This document shows, in pieces, positions 23,201 to 33,745 of a DNA stretch of 64,000 bases (positions within the stretch are counted from its first letter, which is position 1; each line of letters opens with the position of its first letter). Source of the stretch: Hemicordylus capensis. Its lineage: Eukaryota; Chordata; Lepidosauria; Squamata; Cordylidae. Location of the stretch: assembly GCF_027244095.1 (NCBI RefSeq), contig NC_069665.1, positions 1,490,501-1,554,500 of the forward strand, in the 5' to 3' direction. A program made the translations under genes and the position numbers. The notes beneath the pieces were generated by a model. It was not told where the DNA came from. It did not search any database and saw only the letters and a list, made by a program, of their open reading frames with translations.

Positions 23201-26200
23201 GACGATAAGGAGCGACGGGAGGTAAAGCAGGTAGGGCAGGCCCCCCTGCCCCGGTTGAGGGCGTTTCGGGATGGTTGGAGCATCCTCTGAGGAGGAAGAG
23301 CTTGAGGTGCGTCTCTTGCGTCTGGCCCTGAAGGAATGTGGCGCAAACCGTCCCACTCGCAGAGGGGAATGGCTTCCCTCCCAGGGCTAGAATGGGGGGA
23401 AGATGAGGCTAGGCGCCTCTTAGGGCGAGTGGGCCGTGAAGGCTGAGGTGGAGGAGGAGGAGCCGGCAGCTGTGGCAGGGAGAGAAGGGGAGGCACTCCC
23501 TGGAGAAAAATCCCCTCAGCCAGGTGGTCACATGGGGGGGGGAGGAACCACCCCCTATAAGGGGGTTGTGGGATTACCTGGTGGAAAGCCCAAAGGTCCG
23601 CCCCGATGGTCCTCAGCTGGAACGCCCTTGCCAGTATTTGTGGAGTCCGAAGGAGGAGGCTGCAGAGCCTCAGGTGGAGCCGAAGGATCTTTTGCTCGAA
23701 GCGGGTGGATGGCGGAGGGACCTCGTGGACCAGCCGGCCCCCCCTCTGCCACCACCACCAACGGGGTACTGCTCAAGGATGCCAAGGGGTCACCTGAAGG
23801 GTGATGGTTGTCCCCCCGCCACCCCCCCCATTTAGCTCGCTCCTCTGCAGCTTCTTTATACCTCGGCGTGGTCCTTTTGCAGACCGCTTTAATCAGCAGG
23901 CGTTGCCTGAGGCTCACCGAGGCAGGCGACTTTTCCCGCTTCTTCTGTTTAGGTTCGGACGGCTCCTTGCAGTGCTTCGGCTTTTCTGCTGCTTTGCAGA
24001 ATGGCCTCTCTGGCCGGGGCCACCGGCGGGGCGGGAATGGCCTCCACTTGGGCAGGAGACGCCGACCGGACCATGAGTAGGGTGGCAGCGGCGGTTTGCT
24101 CTGTAGTTCAGGAGGTCAGGGGACCTTCGGAGAGTGAGCCACGCAAGAGCTCTTCAGCATCAGCAGACGCCATAGGAGGCCAGGGCATGTAGCCTGCCCA
24201 ACAAACTCAGGAGATTTTGAAAATGAAAGTAAGGGGCCAGCTGGACTGAATTGGTAAAGTAAAAAATGTTTGTATATTTTAGCAAAGGAGATAAAGAGCC
24301 GAAGGCAGCTCCTTTCCCGCCCTTCCACAATCTAAAGACAGGAAGCAGAACACCAAGGAACGAGCAAGAAAAAGCCAAACAGCAGAGAGCACTTTTGCAG
24401 CCCTGCAAGCCTCGCGAAACAGGACCAGAACTGGGGATTGGCGCCTTCCGGTGGCAGGAACGAGCACATTTAACTTCCGGCCTGTCTTGAGCATGCTCAG
24501 TGCCTAATCCCACTACTGATGAGCCACAGCACAGGGGGGAAAGAGGCGCAAACAGTCTGCCGGGAACCAGAGGCCGCCCCACCCACCCGGCTTGTTAGGA
24601 TAAGCCACGGCTGCACCACACACTCCATCACTGGCCTGAAGAAGGGTGTCCTGCTGCAGAAACACTCACCTTGTAGAAAAGGGGCAGGTTGAACTCCTCC
24701 ATAACTTTGTCCACCTCAGAAACCAACTCCAAGAACTGAGAATGCCCCAAAGAGACCTCCAAGCCAAGGAAGGTCCTGCAGAGAGAGTTTGGTGGAAAAT
24801 CTCAGGGCAGAGTTCCGCTGTAAATGCCCCATCATCAGCTAGGGCACAGAATGAGAAAGGAGAGCTGGTCTTGTGGGAGCCAGCATGCCTTGTCCCCTTA
24901 GCTAAGCAGGGTCCGCCCTGAATGCATATGAATGGGAGACTAGAAGTGTGAGCAGCACTGTCAGAGATTCCCCTCAGGGGATGGAGCCGCTCTGGGAAGA
25001 GCAAAAGCTTCCAAGTTCCCTCCCTGACAGCATCTCCAAGAGAGGGCTTAGAGAGATTCCTGTCTGCAACCTTGGAGGAGCTGCTGCCAGTCTGTGAAGA
25101 CAATACTGAGCTAGATAGACCAAGGGTCTGACTCAGCATACGGCAGCTTCCTATGTTCCTAATTAGGGATGGTCAGAGTTGGGAGGGACTTTGGCAGTCT
25201 TAGGAACATAAGAAGGAACATAGAAAGCTGCCTTATATTGAGTCAGACCCTGGGTCCATCTAGCTCAGTACTGTCTACACCAAGATTTCAAGGAGAAATC
25301 TCTCCCAGCCTGAGCTGGAGATGATGCCAGGGAGTGAACTTGGGACCTCCTGCGTACAGCAAAGCAGATGCTCTTCCACTGAGCTATGGCCCCATCCCTT
25401 AAAGGGAATATCTTGCAGCGCTCACATGTAGTATCCCATCCAAATACAAACCAGGGTGGACCCTGCTTAGCAAAGGAGACAATTCATGCTTGCTACCACA
25501 AGACCAGCTCTCCTCTTCTAATTAAACCTCCTGCTCAGGGCAAGAATATACTCCAGCATCTCTGACAATGGCCAGCCACTCTCTGTTTCATAACCTCTAG
25601 GGAAGGAGAGCCCAGCACTGCATGAGGCAGGCTGTTCCACTGGCCTACAGCTCTTACAGTTAAGAAACCAGCAGACCAGCGGGCTGTGGGGGGCATTAAA
25701 GCAACAGGACACTCAGAGCAAGTGAATGCAGTGCTTGCCCATTCAGGTCTTCAACTCATGCCCATTGACAGTTCCGAACAAAAGTCTTTCAGCGGATGCC
25801 GCCGAGTGTTGCTGTGAACCCTCCAGAGACGGAATTTTGGGGCAGTCTACAAATTTGAAAAATAAATAAATAGGGACAAAAGCAGACCATGCATCTCCAG
25901 TCATTCTAAAAAGATGAGACACGCATTCATTTGGGACACTGGCTGGGAAGTGAGCAGAGCACAAGCCCCTCCATGGCCCTATTGGGCAAACAGCCCCCCG
26001 CCCCCCAGACTGGAGAGGAGAGAAACTGCCCGTAATGGGGCAGCCAGCACGGGTGGGTGGGGGGCGGGGGGGCTGAGCTGAGAGGCAGCCTGCTCACGGT
26101 GCTCTCGGGCGCTTTCATTCGGAAACGGCAGATTTGGAGCTGTTGACCGATGGCCTGTGTGCCCTGGATCTTGGGCCAGGGGTGCTGATGCTTCAGGCCC

Positions 26201-29200
26201 TTGCCCCTCCCCCCGCCACTCACTAAAATATCCTTCAGAATCCCCCCCCCCTTTTCTCCACTCCCAACCGAGTCCTTGCACACACACTCCAGATGCCGCG
26301 CATCGGACAAAGTGATGCTTCCCGACACTCTTGGCATTTCCACCCCCAGCATACGGCCTCAGCCTGCCGAGTGCTCTCTGGGGAGCAGACCCACCCGGTC
26401 ACTCCCTCACTCACCCACCTGGTTTTGGCCTCATTGGTGTAAACCTTCACTTGGTCTGCTCTGCAGACGAACCTGAAAGGTGGGAGAGAATTCGTCTGAT
26501 CTGGGAAGAGGAGGAGCAGAAAGAGGGCGGGGGAGGAAACGGGCCCGGGGCAGAGGCGCCCTCCTGTGCACGGACCACCCGACACCCTTCCCTCTGCCTT
26601 GACCCTGGGCAGGGGCCTAGGGTTCCACAGGAGGGATGACCACGGAAACGGTGGCGGCCAGTTCGAAGGGGGGTGGCACACCTTACCCCACACGTGTGCG
26701 TGCATGTCCGACTGCCCGTGCCTGAGGAACACACAGGGTACTCCCGGCACGAGGAAGCAGGGAAGTACGTTGCCACCTCGCCGGGCTGGTTTTTAAGAGA
26801 GTGTCGGCGGGAGCAACACGGCGGGGAGGGGGGAAGTGCACCCTGCCCCACCTTTAAAGGTGTCCTCCCCACTGCCTTTGAACCGGCCGAACCGCCAGCT
26901 GTTCGACCCAGTTTGGAGGCCGGTAGCAGGGCCTCCGAACAGGTTCATGCCCATCCCGACCCCACGTCTCTCCCCACAGTGGGAATGCAACCAGGGCAGG
27001 GTGTGGAGGGAAGGAAGCCAAGAGGGGAGGGAATTCATTTCCAGGAAATGTAGCTGGAGGGCAAGAAAGGGTGGGAGCTCCTCGCCCCTCGAGGCAAGTG
27101 GGGCCGCTATTCCCGACCATGTCAGCACTTCAGCCTCGCTCCAAAGGGGAGGACGCAGGAGAAGAGGGCGGCTGAGGCAGGCCTGGGCACACCCAGCTGC
27201 CCCCCTCTGCTCCCGCTTCCCCCCACCCCCTTCTTGCTCCTGCCAACCGAGTTTTTGGCATTTGCCTACAGACCAGGTGAGATCTGCCCAACTGTGCAGC
27301 AGAGGGTGGAGCTGTGCGCAGTGCGTTCAGTTCCGAGACTGTGGGGCAGACGGGGGGAGACTCCCCCGGCACAGCCTGAGGAGCGCCCGGCCTGCTCCCT
27401 GACAGAGGAGGGACTCCTCGAGAGCAGCTCCCGGATTGGGGCCAGGAGAGGGGCGGCATCAGACAACCCAGGGGGTCCCGCAGGAAGAGCCGTACCTGTG
27501 GAAGGAGGCCAAGCGTTCCTTGAGGGACTGGACAAAGGGGTTGATCCAGTGATAGCGCAAGACCACGCTCTGCGAGAGGCTGATGTGGAATTCCGTCACT
27601 GCCGTCAGCGACGCCACGTACGTGCGCGCGTGCAGCAGGAGGAGCTGCAGCAGGTCCCCAAAGTCCTCTTGCACCTCATCTGCAAAGAGACGCACCTGAA
27701 GGCCACCTGGGCTGGGTCCTCTGCCGAGACGAGGCACACCTGGGTGGCGCTCAGGAGGCTGCCACGGCTGGCCACCCCCACCGTGCAGGATGCAGCCGCC
27801 GTGGGTGTCTTCCTCCCCGTGGGAATGACCATGACCTGCTTCACAGGGCGACTGAGCTCAACGGGGCGGAAGGGAAGGATTCTGCCCACTACGTGGAGAG
27901 CCCTCCCAGCAACCCACCAAAAGTGCCAAGGAAGAGGGGCTTTGCCCATGGCTCGTTTCTCCGCGCTGAAGGGGGCACAGCAGAAAGAGCCGGTCCGCTG
28001 CCCACTCACGGCCCCTGGAAAAGAGGGGTGCTTGGCCCTAGTTTGGCCCAGAGGCCTCCCTCAAGGGCACTACCATCTTTGCAGACACTGCAGGCCCGGC
28101 GGCCACAGAGAGCCTGAGCTGCAAACCAGCAGCTTCAAGGCCCACCTAGCAATAGCACTTACATTTATATACCGCTCTATAGCCGGAGCTCTCTAAGCGG
28201 TTTACAATGATTTAGCATATTGCCCCCAACATTCTGGGTACTCCTTTTACCGACCTCGGAAGGATGGAAGGCTGAGTCAACCTTGAGCCCCTGGTCAGGA
28301 CTGAACTTGTAACCTTCTGGCAGTTTTACCACTGCGCCACCATTCACCAATCCAGCCGCAACCTTCTCCTCTGGACTAGGGGGATAATCCTCACAGGGTG
28401 GCCTCACAGGCGGGCGTTTTCAACCTTGGGTCCCCAGATGTCATGGGACTACAACTCCCATCACCCCCACCAGGGCGATGGGAGTTGTAATCCTACATCT
28501 GGGGGCCCATGATTGCCTTGAGGACTGCAGTAGGCGTGACACACTCTGGAAGCTCTAAAGCAGCGAGTGGCGGTGCCCAGCTGGCCGTGGCTCGCCCTCT
28601 CCAGGGACACCCGGGGAGGGACGAGGTCCCCGAAGCCCCCCCCGCCCCTCCCATGTGTCCGGGGACACTCACAAGGCATGTAGACGTGTGTGGCCCAGTT
28701 GCCTCGCTCGTGCGGGAAGGTCCTCAGGCGGCCTCCGTGCTGGCTGCTGTCATCCACCACCTCCTCCTCCCGGTCCCTGAACATGTTCAGCACACTGTCC
28801 GGCATGGGAAGACGAGCGGCGGGAAGGGAGCCACTGCAAGAGAGCCCCGCCCAGAGGGAGAGGTGAAGGCCAGCCCTGCTGGGTCAGGCCCAAGGAGGCA
28901 GCCTCCTCCCAGAAGCCCACAGGCGGGGGGGCGGGGGAAGGTTGCCCAGAGAAGAACAAGCCCCCCCGGCTCCTGCCCCCCCCGGGCACCCCACGCCTTG
29001 GCTGGCTTGGTTCCCACCCACAGTGGCCACAGCGGGAGGCTTCACCCATCAGGACCCTCCTAGCAGGGAGCACCCGGAAAGGGGCCCCAAGGAGCACCAG
29101 GGACTGGAGGTGGCAGCACACAACGTTCCTCCAGGTGAGCCCGGCTCGGGCGTAGACAGGGCAAGAGGCAGAGGGCAAGAGGCAGAGGGCAAGAGGCAGA

Positions 29201-31147
29201 GGCCAGGCGGCCGCCACGGCTCTCCAGGGGGACGCCCGAGGAAGGCACAGACTCCGCGCCCAGCATCCAGCTTGTATCCGGCGTGGTGGGCCTTTTTCCA
29301 GCCAGGAGGGAAGGCCCTCCCCATTCTCACAAAGACCCCAAGGTGACCCCAGGAGCATCACGAGCTCCCACCAGAACGGAGGAGGGAGGGGCGGCCCAAT
29401 AATCCTGGACTCCACTCCCAGCTCAGGAGGAAAGGCCAGGGGTCGGCAGCAGAGCCCGTCTCTGCAGGCAGGGAGGGTGCCCCAGGGCCAGCCCTGGCAT
29501 CGCCAGTTAAAAGGATTCCAGGCAAAGGGACTGGGGGGAGCCTGAGGCTTTGGAGCGCTGCTGCCTTTCAGAGTAGACTGCGCTCAGCTAGATGGAGCAA
29601 CAGCCTGACTCAGCGGGAAGCAGCGGCTTCATATTTTCATGAGCAAAAGAGAGTATGTTATTCTGCTTTTACTCAGAGGCCTGAGCTGCTTGGCAGAACA
29701 CTGGCCCTCACCCTCACCCCCCCACCCCGAAAAGTATCTCGGGTAGACGGGAAAGAGCCCCCAAGACCCTGCCAGTCACAGCCAGGCCTAGGGGGCTGCT
29801 CTAGCGGATCACGGAAGGCCGCTTCACAGGTTTATTTAAAACATCTTCACGTTCAGGGGTCCCCCTGACTGGCTGGGGACGATGGGAGTTGTATTCCAAC
29901 AACATCTGACCCAAGCTTGGGGACCCGCTTTAGTTCATCCTTGCTGGCTGCTGGCTGAATGCTGCTTTGCTCCAGGGCTTCCAAATGTGGGCCTCCCGAT
30001 GTGGCTGGATTACAACTCCCACCATCCCCAGCCGCAACAGCCAAAGGCCATCAGGATGATGGGAGTTGAAGTCTGACAACATCTGAGAGCCCAAGTTTGG
30101 GAGGCAGCCTTTTACCACATTTTTATGAGCGATCTCACCAGGACTTGCAAAAGCTAGGGATACAAACCAACAGAGTTCCACCCTGAGATCGGCCAGTGCT
30201 GGGTTTTCAGTGTGGGAGGTGGCACAAAACCAACACTCACCTGTGCCCTTAGGGAGAGCTCCTGGTTTGCAGGTAGGGAAGTTTAACCACATTTGCTCTT
30301 CTGAAACTTCCCTTACACCAGAGGTGGCCAAAACAAGGCTCTCCAGTTACTACCCGTCCACAACTCCCATCATCCCCAGCTGCAATGAACTGCGGGAGGG
30401 GATGATGGGAGTTGTAGTTGGAGAGCCTCCGGTTACTACCCCCACCCCCGAATTACACTATCCCAGAGGCTGCCTTGCCCGGCACTTCTTTTTGTTATGC
30501 TCCTCTTGGGTGGTTCCTAAAATAGTTGGTTTTTTCATTATCATCATCATTATTATTATTGCATGGATTTCTAATACCGCCTCGACAGGTGTCTCCAGGC
30601 GGTTTACAGAGTTTGAGAAGAACAACAGATTTTAAAACAATTCAATGGAAGCCAATTAATAAACCTGCAATCTAGTTAAAGCTGTCTTGGACACGTGTGT
30701 GAGCTGCCCGAAATGGGTCCTAAAAGCATCCTGCGCACGGGGGAGGGAGGAGGAGAAAGACTCCCTCCCGCGACCGGGACGCCCTGCCTCTTGCCCTGGT
30801 GGAGCAGCCCCGCGACCCGTCCCCCGGTGACGGCTGAGGAGTGGGCGGCCGCCGCCGCCGCCAGCAAAGCGCGCAGCCGGGAGCCGACGAGCCGCGCTCC
30901 AGCGCCCGGCAGCAAGCAGGCGGCCAGCCCGCGGCGCCTGAGAAGGAGAAGGGCGAACCCTGCGAGCCCACCTGGCGGCGCGGGCAGAGCCGGGAGAGGA
31001 GGCGGAGCCGACGCCGCTGCCCGCTGCGCCCGGCAGCGGCCCCTCTGGCTGCGCGGAAGATGCGCCCTCCTCCTCTTCCGACGCGGAGGAGCCGGAGCTG
31101 CTGCTGCTGCTCGCGTAGCCCACCAGTGCCGCAGCCGCCCCGCTCAT
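20102..31147 (-). CDS. USB1: USB1, U6 snRNA 3'-end exonuclease, 7 coding exons
   Basis: Exons on the minus strand are 31147-30972, 28833-28673, 27679-27496, 26472-26419, 24775-24670, 20792-20709 and 20206-20102. All have GT/AG borders and consistent phases, totalling 870 nt, or 289 residues plus stop (human 265). USB1 is a 2H-phosphoesterase-fold 3'-5' exoribonuclease. It trims the oligo(U) tail of U6 snRNA in the nucleus and leaves a 2',3'-cyclic phosphate. Both catalytic HxS motifs are present: HISLS (His144, Ser146) and HLSLA (His232, Ser234). Other matches to human include [45 protein letters not shown] and [13 protein letters not shown]. The N-terminus, with a serine and glutamate run and then a Gly/Ala/Ser-rich stretch, is longer than in mammals. 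MMP15 lies downstream on the same strand and ZNF319 upstream on the other, as in human. Confidence 0.95.
20285..20600 (+). mobile_element. L2-like LINE fragment
   Basis: The plus frame [24 protein letters not shown] matches the LHWLPVQFKILVLTFKALHG segment that follows the reverse transcriptase in L2-type LINEs. A later [15 protein letters not shown] resembles the AFSVAAPxLWNSLP block. It sits antisense in USB1 intron 6. Confidence 0.62.
20709..20792 (-). CDS. USB1: USB1 coding exon 6: second HxS motif
   Basis: Encodes [14 protein letters not shown] and [10 protein letters not shown]. His232 and Ser234 form the second catalytic HxS pair. 84 nt, phase 0 at both ends. Confidence 0.95.
20950..21400 (+). 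mobile_element. L2-like LINE 3' end
   Basis: An [14 protein letters not shown]-like block (gccttctctgctgcagcacccacactgtggaactccttgcc) is followed by a T-rich 3' tail ending gtcaccctgagcactttattttg and an AATAAA-like A-rich end. In USB1 intron 5. Confidence 0.65.
21425..21700 (-). mobile_element. LINE 3'-end repeat with chgcccc..agctcacagtctaaa signature
   Basis: Plus-strand text tttatataccgtttttcaacaa, gatggctccctgtccccaaagggctcacagtctaaaaag and actggagggatgctgtgctggg recurs at 38640-38890 and in forward orientation at 60790-61080. It looks like the 3' end of a CR1- or L2-type LINE; the family is not named with certainty. Confidence 0.6.
21714..21838. mobile_element. Foldback MITE, complete palindrome
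   Basis: The arms ggttctcaagcatggctccccagagagtggactacaactcccatcatcc and ggatggtgggggttgtagtccatctgacatctggggaccc are mirror images. In USB1 intron 5. Confidence 0.7.
22430..24515 (-). mobile_element. Fossil gag-bearing element with inverted terminal repeats, DIRS-like, broken
   Basis: Inverted repeats of about 80 bp bound the element: left 22436-22519 and right 24433-24512, sharing gcactgagcatgctcaagacaggc. Between them the minus strand carries gag-like pieces, including a Ser/Arg-rich basic region, an acidic EEGELSEE stretch and an Ala-rich helix resembling the capsid-like ORF1 of DIRS-type tyrosine-recombinase retrotransposons. No reverse transcriptase or recombinase is present, so it is a short, non-autonomous or internally reduced copy. 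It is broken in several places and looks old. It lies in USB1 intron 5. The family call is by resemblance only. Confidence 0.5.
24670..24775 (-). CDS. USB1: USB1 coding exon 5
   Basis: Encodes [18 protein letters not shown] and [17 protein letters not shown], matching human [20 protein letters not shown]. It ends in phase 0 at AAG|GTGAGT. The following intron contains the DIRS-like fossil. Confidence 0.94.
24857..25165 (+). mobile_element. 5S-Sauria SINE, near full length
   Basis: ggagagctggtcttgtggg, ccttagctaagcagggtccgccctg and ggtctgactcagcatacggcagcttcctatgttcc are all in order. It begins about 80 bp from USB1 exon 5, in intron 4. Confidence 0.88.
25203..25515 (-). mobile_element. Composite SINE: 5S head joined to an intact tRNA-type Sauria SINE
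   Basis: Reading the minus strand from 25515: a 5S-type head (agagctggtcttgtggtagcaagc .. tttgctaagcagggtccaccctgg), then a full tRNA-like A box (ccatagctcagtggaagagc) and B box, then the Sauria body and tail ending near 25203. The usual 5S-Sauria elements keep only a worn tRNA segment at the join. Confidence 0.75.
25530..25720 (-). mobile_element. CR1-type LINE fragment
   Basis: The minus frame resembles the plus-strand CR1 region at 38110-38330 (ctggaactgttcaacagtggaacagcctgcctcatgcagtg). Short and decayed. In USB1 intron 4. Confidence 0.5.
26419..26472 (-). CDS. USB1: USB1 coding exon 4
   Basis: A 54-nt exon encoding [17 protein letters not shown], equal to human FTANQVKIYTNQEKT. Acceptor TTTCAG and donor CCAG|GTGGGT. 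Confidence 0.93.
27496..27679 (-). CDS. USB1: USB1 coding exon 3: first HxS motif
   Basis: Encodes [20 protein letters not shown] and [19 protein letters not shown], containing catalytic His144 and Ser146. It ends CACAG|GTACGG in phase 2. Confidence 0.95.
28137..28350 (-). mobile_element. tRNA-derived SINE
   Basis: On the minus strand a tRNA-like head (ggtggcgcagtggtaaaactgcc, B box acaagttcagtcc) is followed by gactcagccttccatccttccgaggtcgg and gtaaaccgcttagagagctcc, ending in tatataaatgtaagtgctattgc. A common amniote SINE type. In USB1 intron 2. Confidence 0.72.
28407..28516. mobile_element. Foldback MITE, complete palindrome
   Basis: ttcaaccttgggtccccagatgtcatgggactacaactcccatc is mirrored by gatgggagttgtaatcctacatctgggggcccatg. 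In USB1 intron 2. Confidence 0.75.
28673..28833 (-). CDS. USB1: USB1 coding exon 2
   Basis: After TTGCAG it encodes [20 protein letters not shown] and [19 protein letters not shown]. It ends ATGCCTT|GTGAGT in phase 1. The blocks PDSVLNMF and [14 protein letters not shown] are near-identical to human. Confidence 0.95.
28863..28925 (-). mobile_element. CR1-like LINE 3'-end fragment
   Basis: ccctgctgggtcaggcccaaggaggca and cagaagcccacaggc match the family at 10040. It sits only about 30 bp from USB1 exon 2. Confidence 0.55.
29545..29645 (+). mobile_element. Sauria SINE tail fragment
   Basis: Weak match: gctcagctagatggagcaacagcctgactcagcgggaagcagcggcttcatattttcatg. Confidence 0.45.
29855..29935. 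mobile_element. Foldback MITE, partial
   Basis: ggctggggacgatgggagttgtattccaacaacatctgacccaagcttgggg is the right-arm sequence of the family. Confidence 0.55.
29965..30110. mobile_element. Foldback MITE, complete palindrome
   Basis: ttccaaatgtgggcctcccgatgtggctggattacaactcccaccatcccc is mirrored by gatgatgggagttgaagtctgacaacatctgagagcccaagtttggg. In USB1 intron 1. Confidence 0.72.
30312..30435. mobile_element. Foldback MITE, variant family
   Basis: The arms aaggctctccagttactacccgtccacaactcccatcatcccc and gggatgatgggagttgtagttggagagcctccggttacta are inverted. The outer ends differ from the common family but the centre is shared. Confidence 0.68.
30530..30665 (-). repeat. LINE/SINE 3' tail with (ATT)n
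   Basis: cattatcatcatcattattattatt is followed by ccgcctcgacaggtgtctccaggcggtttacagag, the reversed 3' end typical of amniote LINEs. In USB1 intron 1. Confidence 0.5.
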
Positions 31148-31340
31148 CGTGGCCGTCCCGGGGACCCGCGCGGCCGCTGCTCGCTCTTGCTGCGGCCGCT
31201 GCGCTCCTCCCCGCCCCGGCGTCTGCGCGCCGCCTCCGCCCTAGACTCGTCGCGGCCAGAGTCGCCGAAGAGCGGCCTGCTTCCGGGCTGCCTCGCTCAT
31301 GCCCCTTGTTCCCTTCCCCGCTTTCCGCCCCCCAAGTGAG
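30700..31340. promoter_or_regulatory. USB1: CpG-island promoter of USB1
   Basis: CpG-dense sequence with GC boxes surrounds USB1 exon 1. Transcription should begin between about 31150 and 31300. No TATA box is evident. Confidence 0.7.
30972..31147 (-). CDS. USB1: USB1 coding exon 1
   Basis: ATG at 31147. It encodes [14 protein letters not shown] followed by Ser and Glu runs, equivalent to human MSAAPLVGYSSSGSE. I place the donor at CGCCAG|GTGGGC because it keeps phase with exon 2. The open frame continues past it, so this border is inferred. The exon sits in a CpG island. Confidence 0.82.
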
Positions 31341-32379
31341 GAAGGGAGGAACAGAGAAGTGGCCTGCACTGCAGGGCTTCCCCCCCAATGCAGGGAATTC
31401 TAGCTTCAAAAATCAGGGGAAAGGGCATCGTCCCTAAAAAGGTGGCGGGGGGGGGGATGCAGGCGATGATGCAGGGGGTGTTTGATAAAGGGCCTTTTTC
31501 TGTCGCCGATTCACTGCTTTCACGTTAGGCGTGAGTAAGCCTCGTATGGCTGCATCTCCATGTATGTGTCTGGTCTGTGTTGCCTTTGGGCAAGTAGGCT
31601 CCGTAGTACATGTCACGAAGGGAATCAATGCAGCCTCTGCAGGCAGCGAACAGCCCGAAGGAGCTGTCCTGGACCTGGAATCCGTGCGTGGAATCAGCCG
31701 CTACCTCACCCACGAGAGTGTTTATCGGCATAACAAGTTTAATCGCTGGGGACTTTTCTTTTGTAGTGCAAAGAATGGAGGATACAAATTCTGGAAAGGG
31801 AGGTTCATCTACCCCCGCAAAAAAGCAAGACTATTTCGAGGTCAACTGGCGAAAGAAGAAAAAAGAAAGCCATTTTTAAAGAAGTTTAGAAAGGGGTGGT
31901 TGGACCTGTCAGCGTTTAAAGGGTGGGGGGGTGGGGGGAGGGAAGTGATACTACAGCACCTTGCAGAAGAGCTTGTAAGATTATAACAAAATGTGGGGAA
32001 AGTGACATCGAAAACATGCGATAACTGCAAAGCATAAGCGTGCAGCTTCATTATTCAGCCTTTTGTGGAGTAAAAATAATTTTGTATATAACTTAGAAAT
32101 AACTGATCAATTTCCCGTCTATTACATATATCATTATTAATTCCTCCAGAGTATTTCAAGGGCAAAAAAGTAATTCCTGCAGATTCGGAATTTCAAAGGC
32201 AAATCGGGAATTTCTGGGCCTCTAGCAGGGAATTTCGGCTTCCGGTTCAGAACAACCCTGTGGAGAAATCCGTGACTTGGTTGCGTGGCCCTGTGGAAGA
32301 AAAGCCATCAGCAGAGAGCGGGCTTCTTGGTGCTGCTTTTCAAACCCTGATTTTGCCGGTGGGTGGGTGGCAGGCACAG

Positions 32380-32790
32380 CAGCACATCAGGACAGCCCTG
32401 CTGGATCAGGCCCTGCAAGGAGGCCCATCTCGTCCAGCCTCCTGTTTCCCACAGTGGCCCACCAGATGCTGCGGGGAAGCTCCCAGGCTGAGCTGAGGGC
32501 AGGCCCTCTCTCCTGCATCCTGCCTCTGAGGCTGCAGGTGGCCTATAGCCCTCCAGCCTATACTAGTCCAATGGACTAGTAGGGTTGGGTCCAATGGACT
32601 AGTAGCCATTGATAGACCTCTCCTCCATGAAGTTATCCAAACCCCTCTTAAAGCCATCCAGGTTGTTGGCTGTCACCACATCCTGTGGCAGAGAGTTCCA
32701 CAAGTTGACGATGTGTTGTGTGAAAAAGTACTTCTGTTTGTTTGTCCTAAATTTCCTGGCAATCAGCCGAGCCATGGCAGCCCCCATATT
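32380..32790 (-). mobile_element. CR1-like LINE 3' end with end of reverse-transcriptase ORF
   Basis: The minus frame at 32787-32599 reads RKFRTNKQKYFFTQHIVNLW then NSLPQDVVTANNLDGFKRGL, the usual C-terminal motif of CR1/L2-group ORF2 proteins, followed by a stop and a 3' UTR. This copy shows that the fragments at 10040, 14533, 18172 and 43260 are the same LINE's 3' end. Confidence 0.78.
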
Positions 32791-33029
32791 GATTTAAAAA
32801 TATGTATGCTCTGCCCCTACTGGGAGCAGCTCACAAAAGCGGACGCTGGCCGCCTTTTCTCCCTTTGCCTGCAGTTCTGCACGGGAGATGACCTGCTCAG
32901 GGGACAATTGTCCCTGGCTGGGCCCATGGGGTGGGGGGGTTGGCTGGGGAACAGCCCACTCTTCTTCACTCTCTCCTCCCACCTCCCTGAGTGGCAAGGA
33001 TTAATGGATGAATAAAAAGATCCATGACA

Positions 33030-33265
33030 TATAAGCCCTAAAAACTTATTTGTTTGGCCTGGCCTTCCAAGGCTTGTAAAGTGTTGTTGTTTTTAAAAAT
33101 ATTTTAAATGGTTTAAAATGGTTTTAATTGTTTTTTAATTGTTTTTATATTGTTTTAAGCATTATGTTTTCAATTGTGTGTTTTTACGTCTTTTAAAAGC
33201 TGTTGTACACTGCCCAGAGCCTCTGGATGGGGCGGTTTATAAATGTAAATAAATAAATGAATAAA
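33030..33265 (+). mobile_element. LINE 3' UTR tail
   Basis: tttggcctggccttccaaggc, a T-rich stretch, then tgcccagagcctctggatggggcggtttataaatg and (AATA)n. This is the standard 3' terminus of an amniote L2/CR1-group LINE. Confidence 0.65.
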
Positions 33266-33559
33266 TAATATACAGTTGCTACATTTTGTGACTTGGCTTG
33301 CAGATCCTACCAAGAAATCACATCATCCTGATCATGTCTTAGTGACGCATTGGTGAGAAGTGGATAAACCTGCTCAGATTGTGCATGTATTGAAGATTAC
33401 TATACATATTGATTGTTTTTTCTGCTGGTCTTTGCAATAAAGATGGATATTATTTTTATAGGAATGAGGGGAAAGGCCAGCCAGGAAGGTTTTATTTTCC
33501 ACAAATGTCCATAGAGTTCTCCTGCAGCAAGGAGGTGGGGGTGGGGGCACGGCCCCCTC

Positions 33560-33745
33560 AAAGGCGTGCGCACGGGCTCACAAGTTTTTGGATGTCTGCC
33601 CAGTTCACTTTAGATCCTGCTCAGGCTGAATGAGGAAGGCCCCACTCTGAATGCAGGTGTGCACACACAGACTGCCCCAATACTGTCACGCAGGACAAAA
33701 CTCATTCCGCTCAGGGATGAAAAAATTAGAGGGACCCCCCTCCAC
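33560..33745. mobile_element. hAT-type MITE (TTCCCTCTAA family), degraded
   Basis: Shares ctcacaagtttttggatgtctgcccagttcac, aggctgaatgaggaaggccccactctgaat and aaaactcattccgctcagggatgaaaaaattagaggga with the copy at 44126-44304. Confidence 0.65.
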
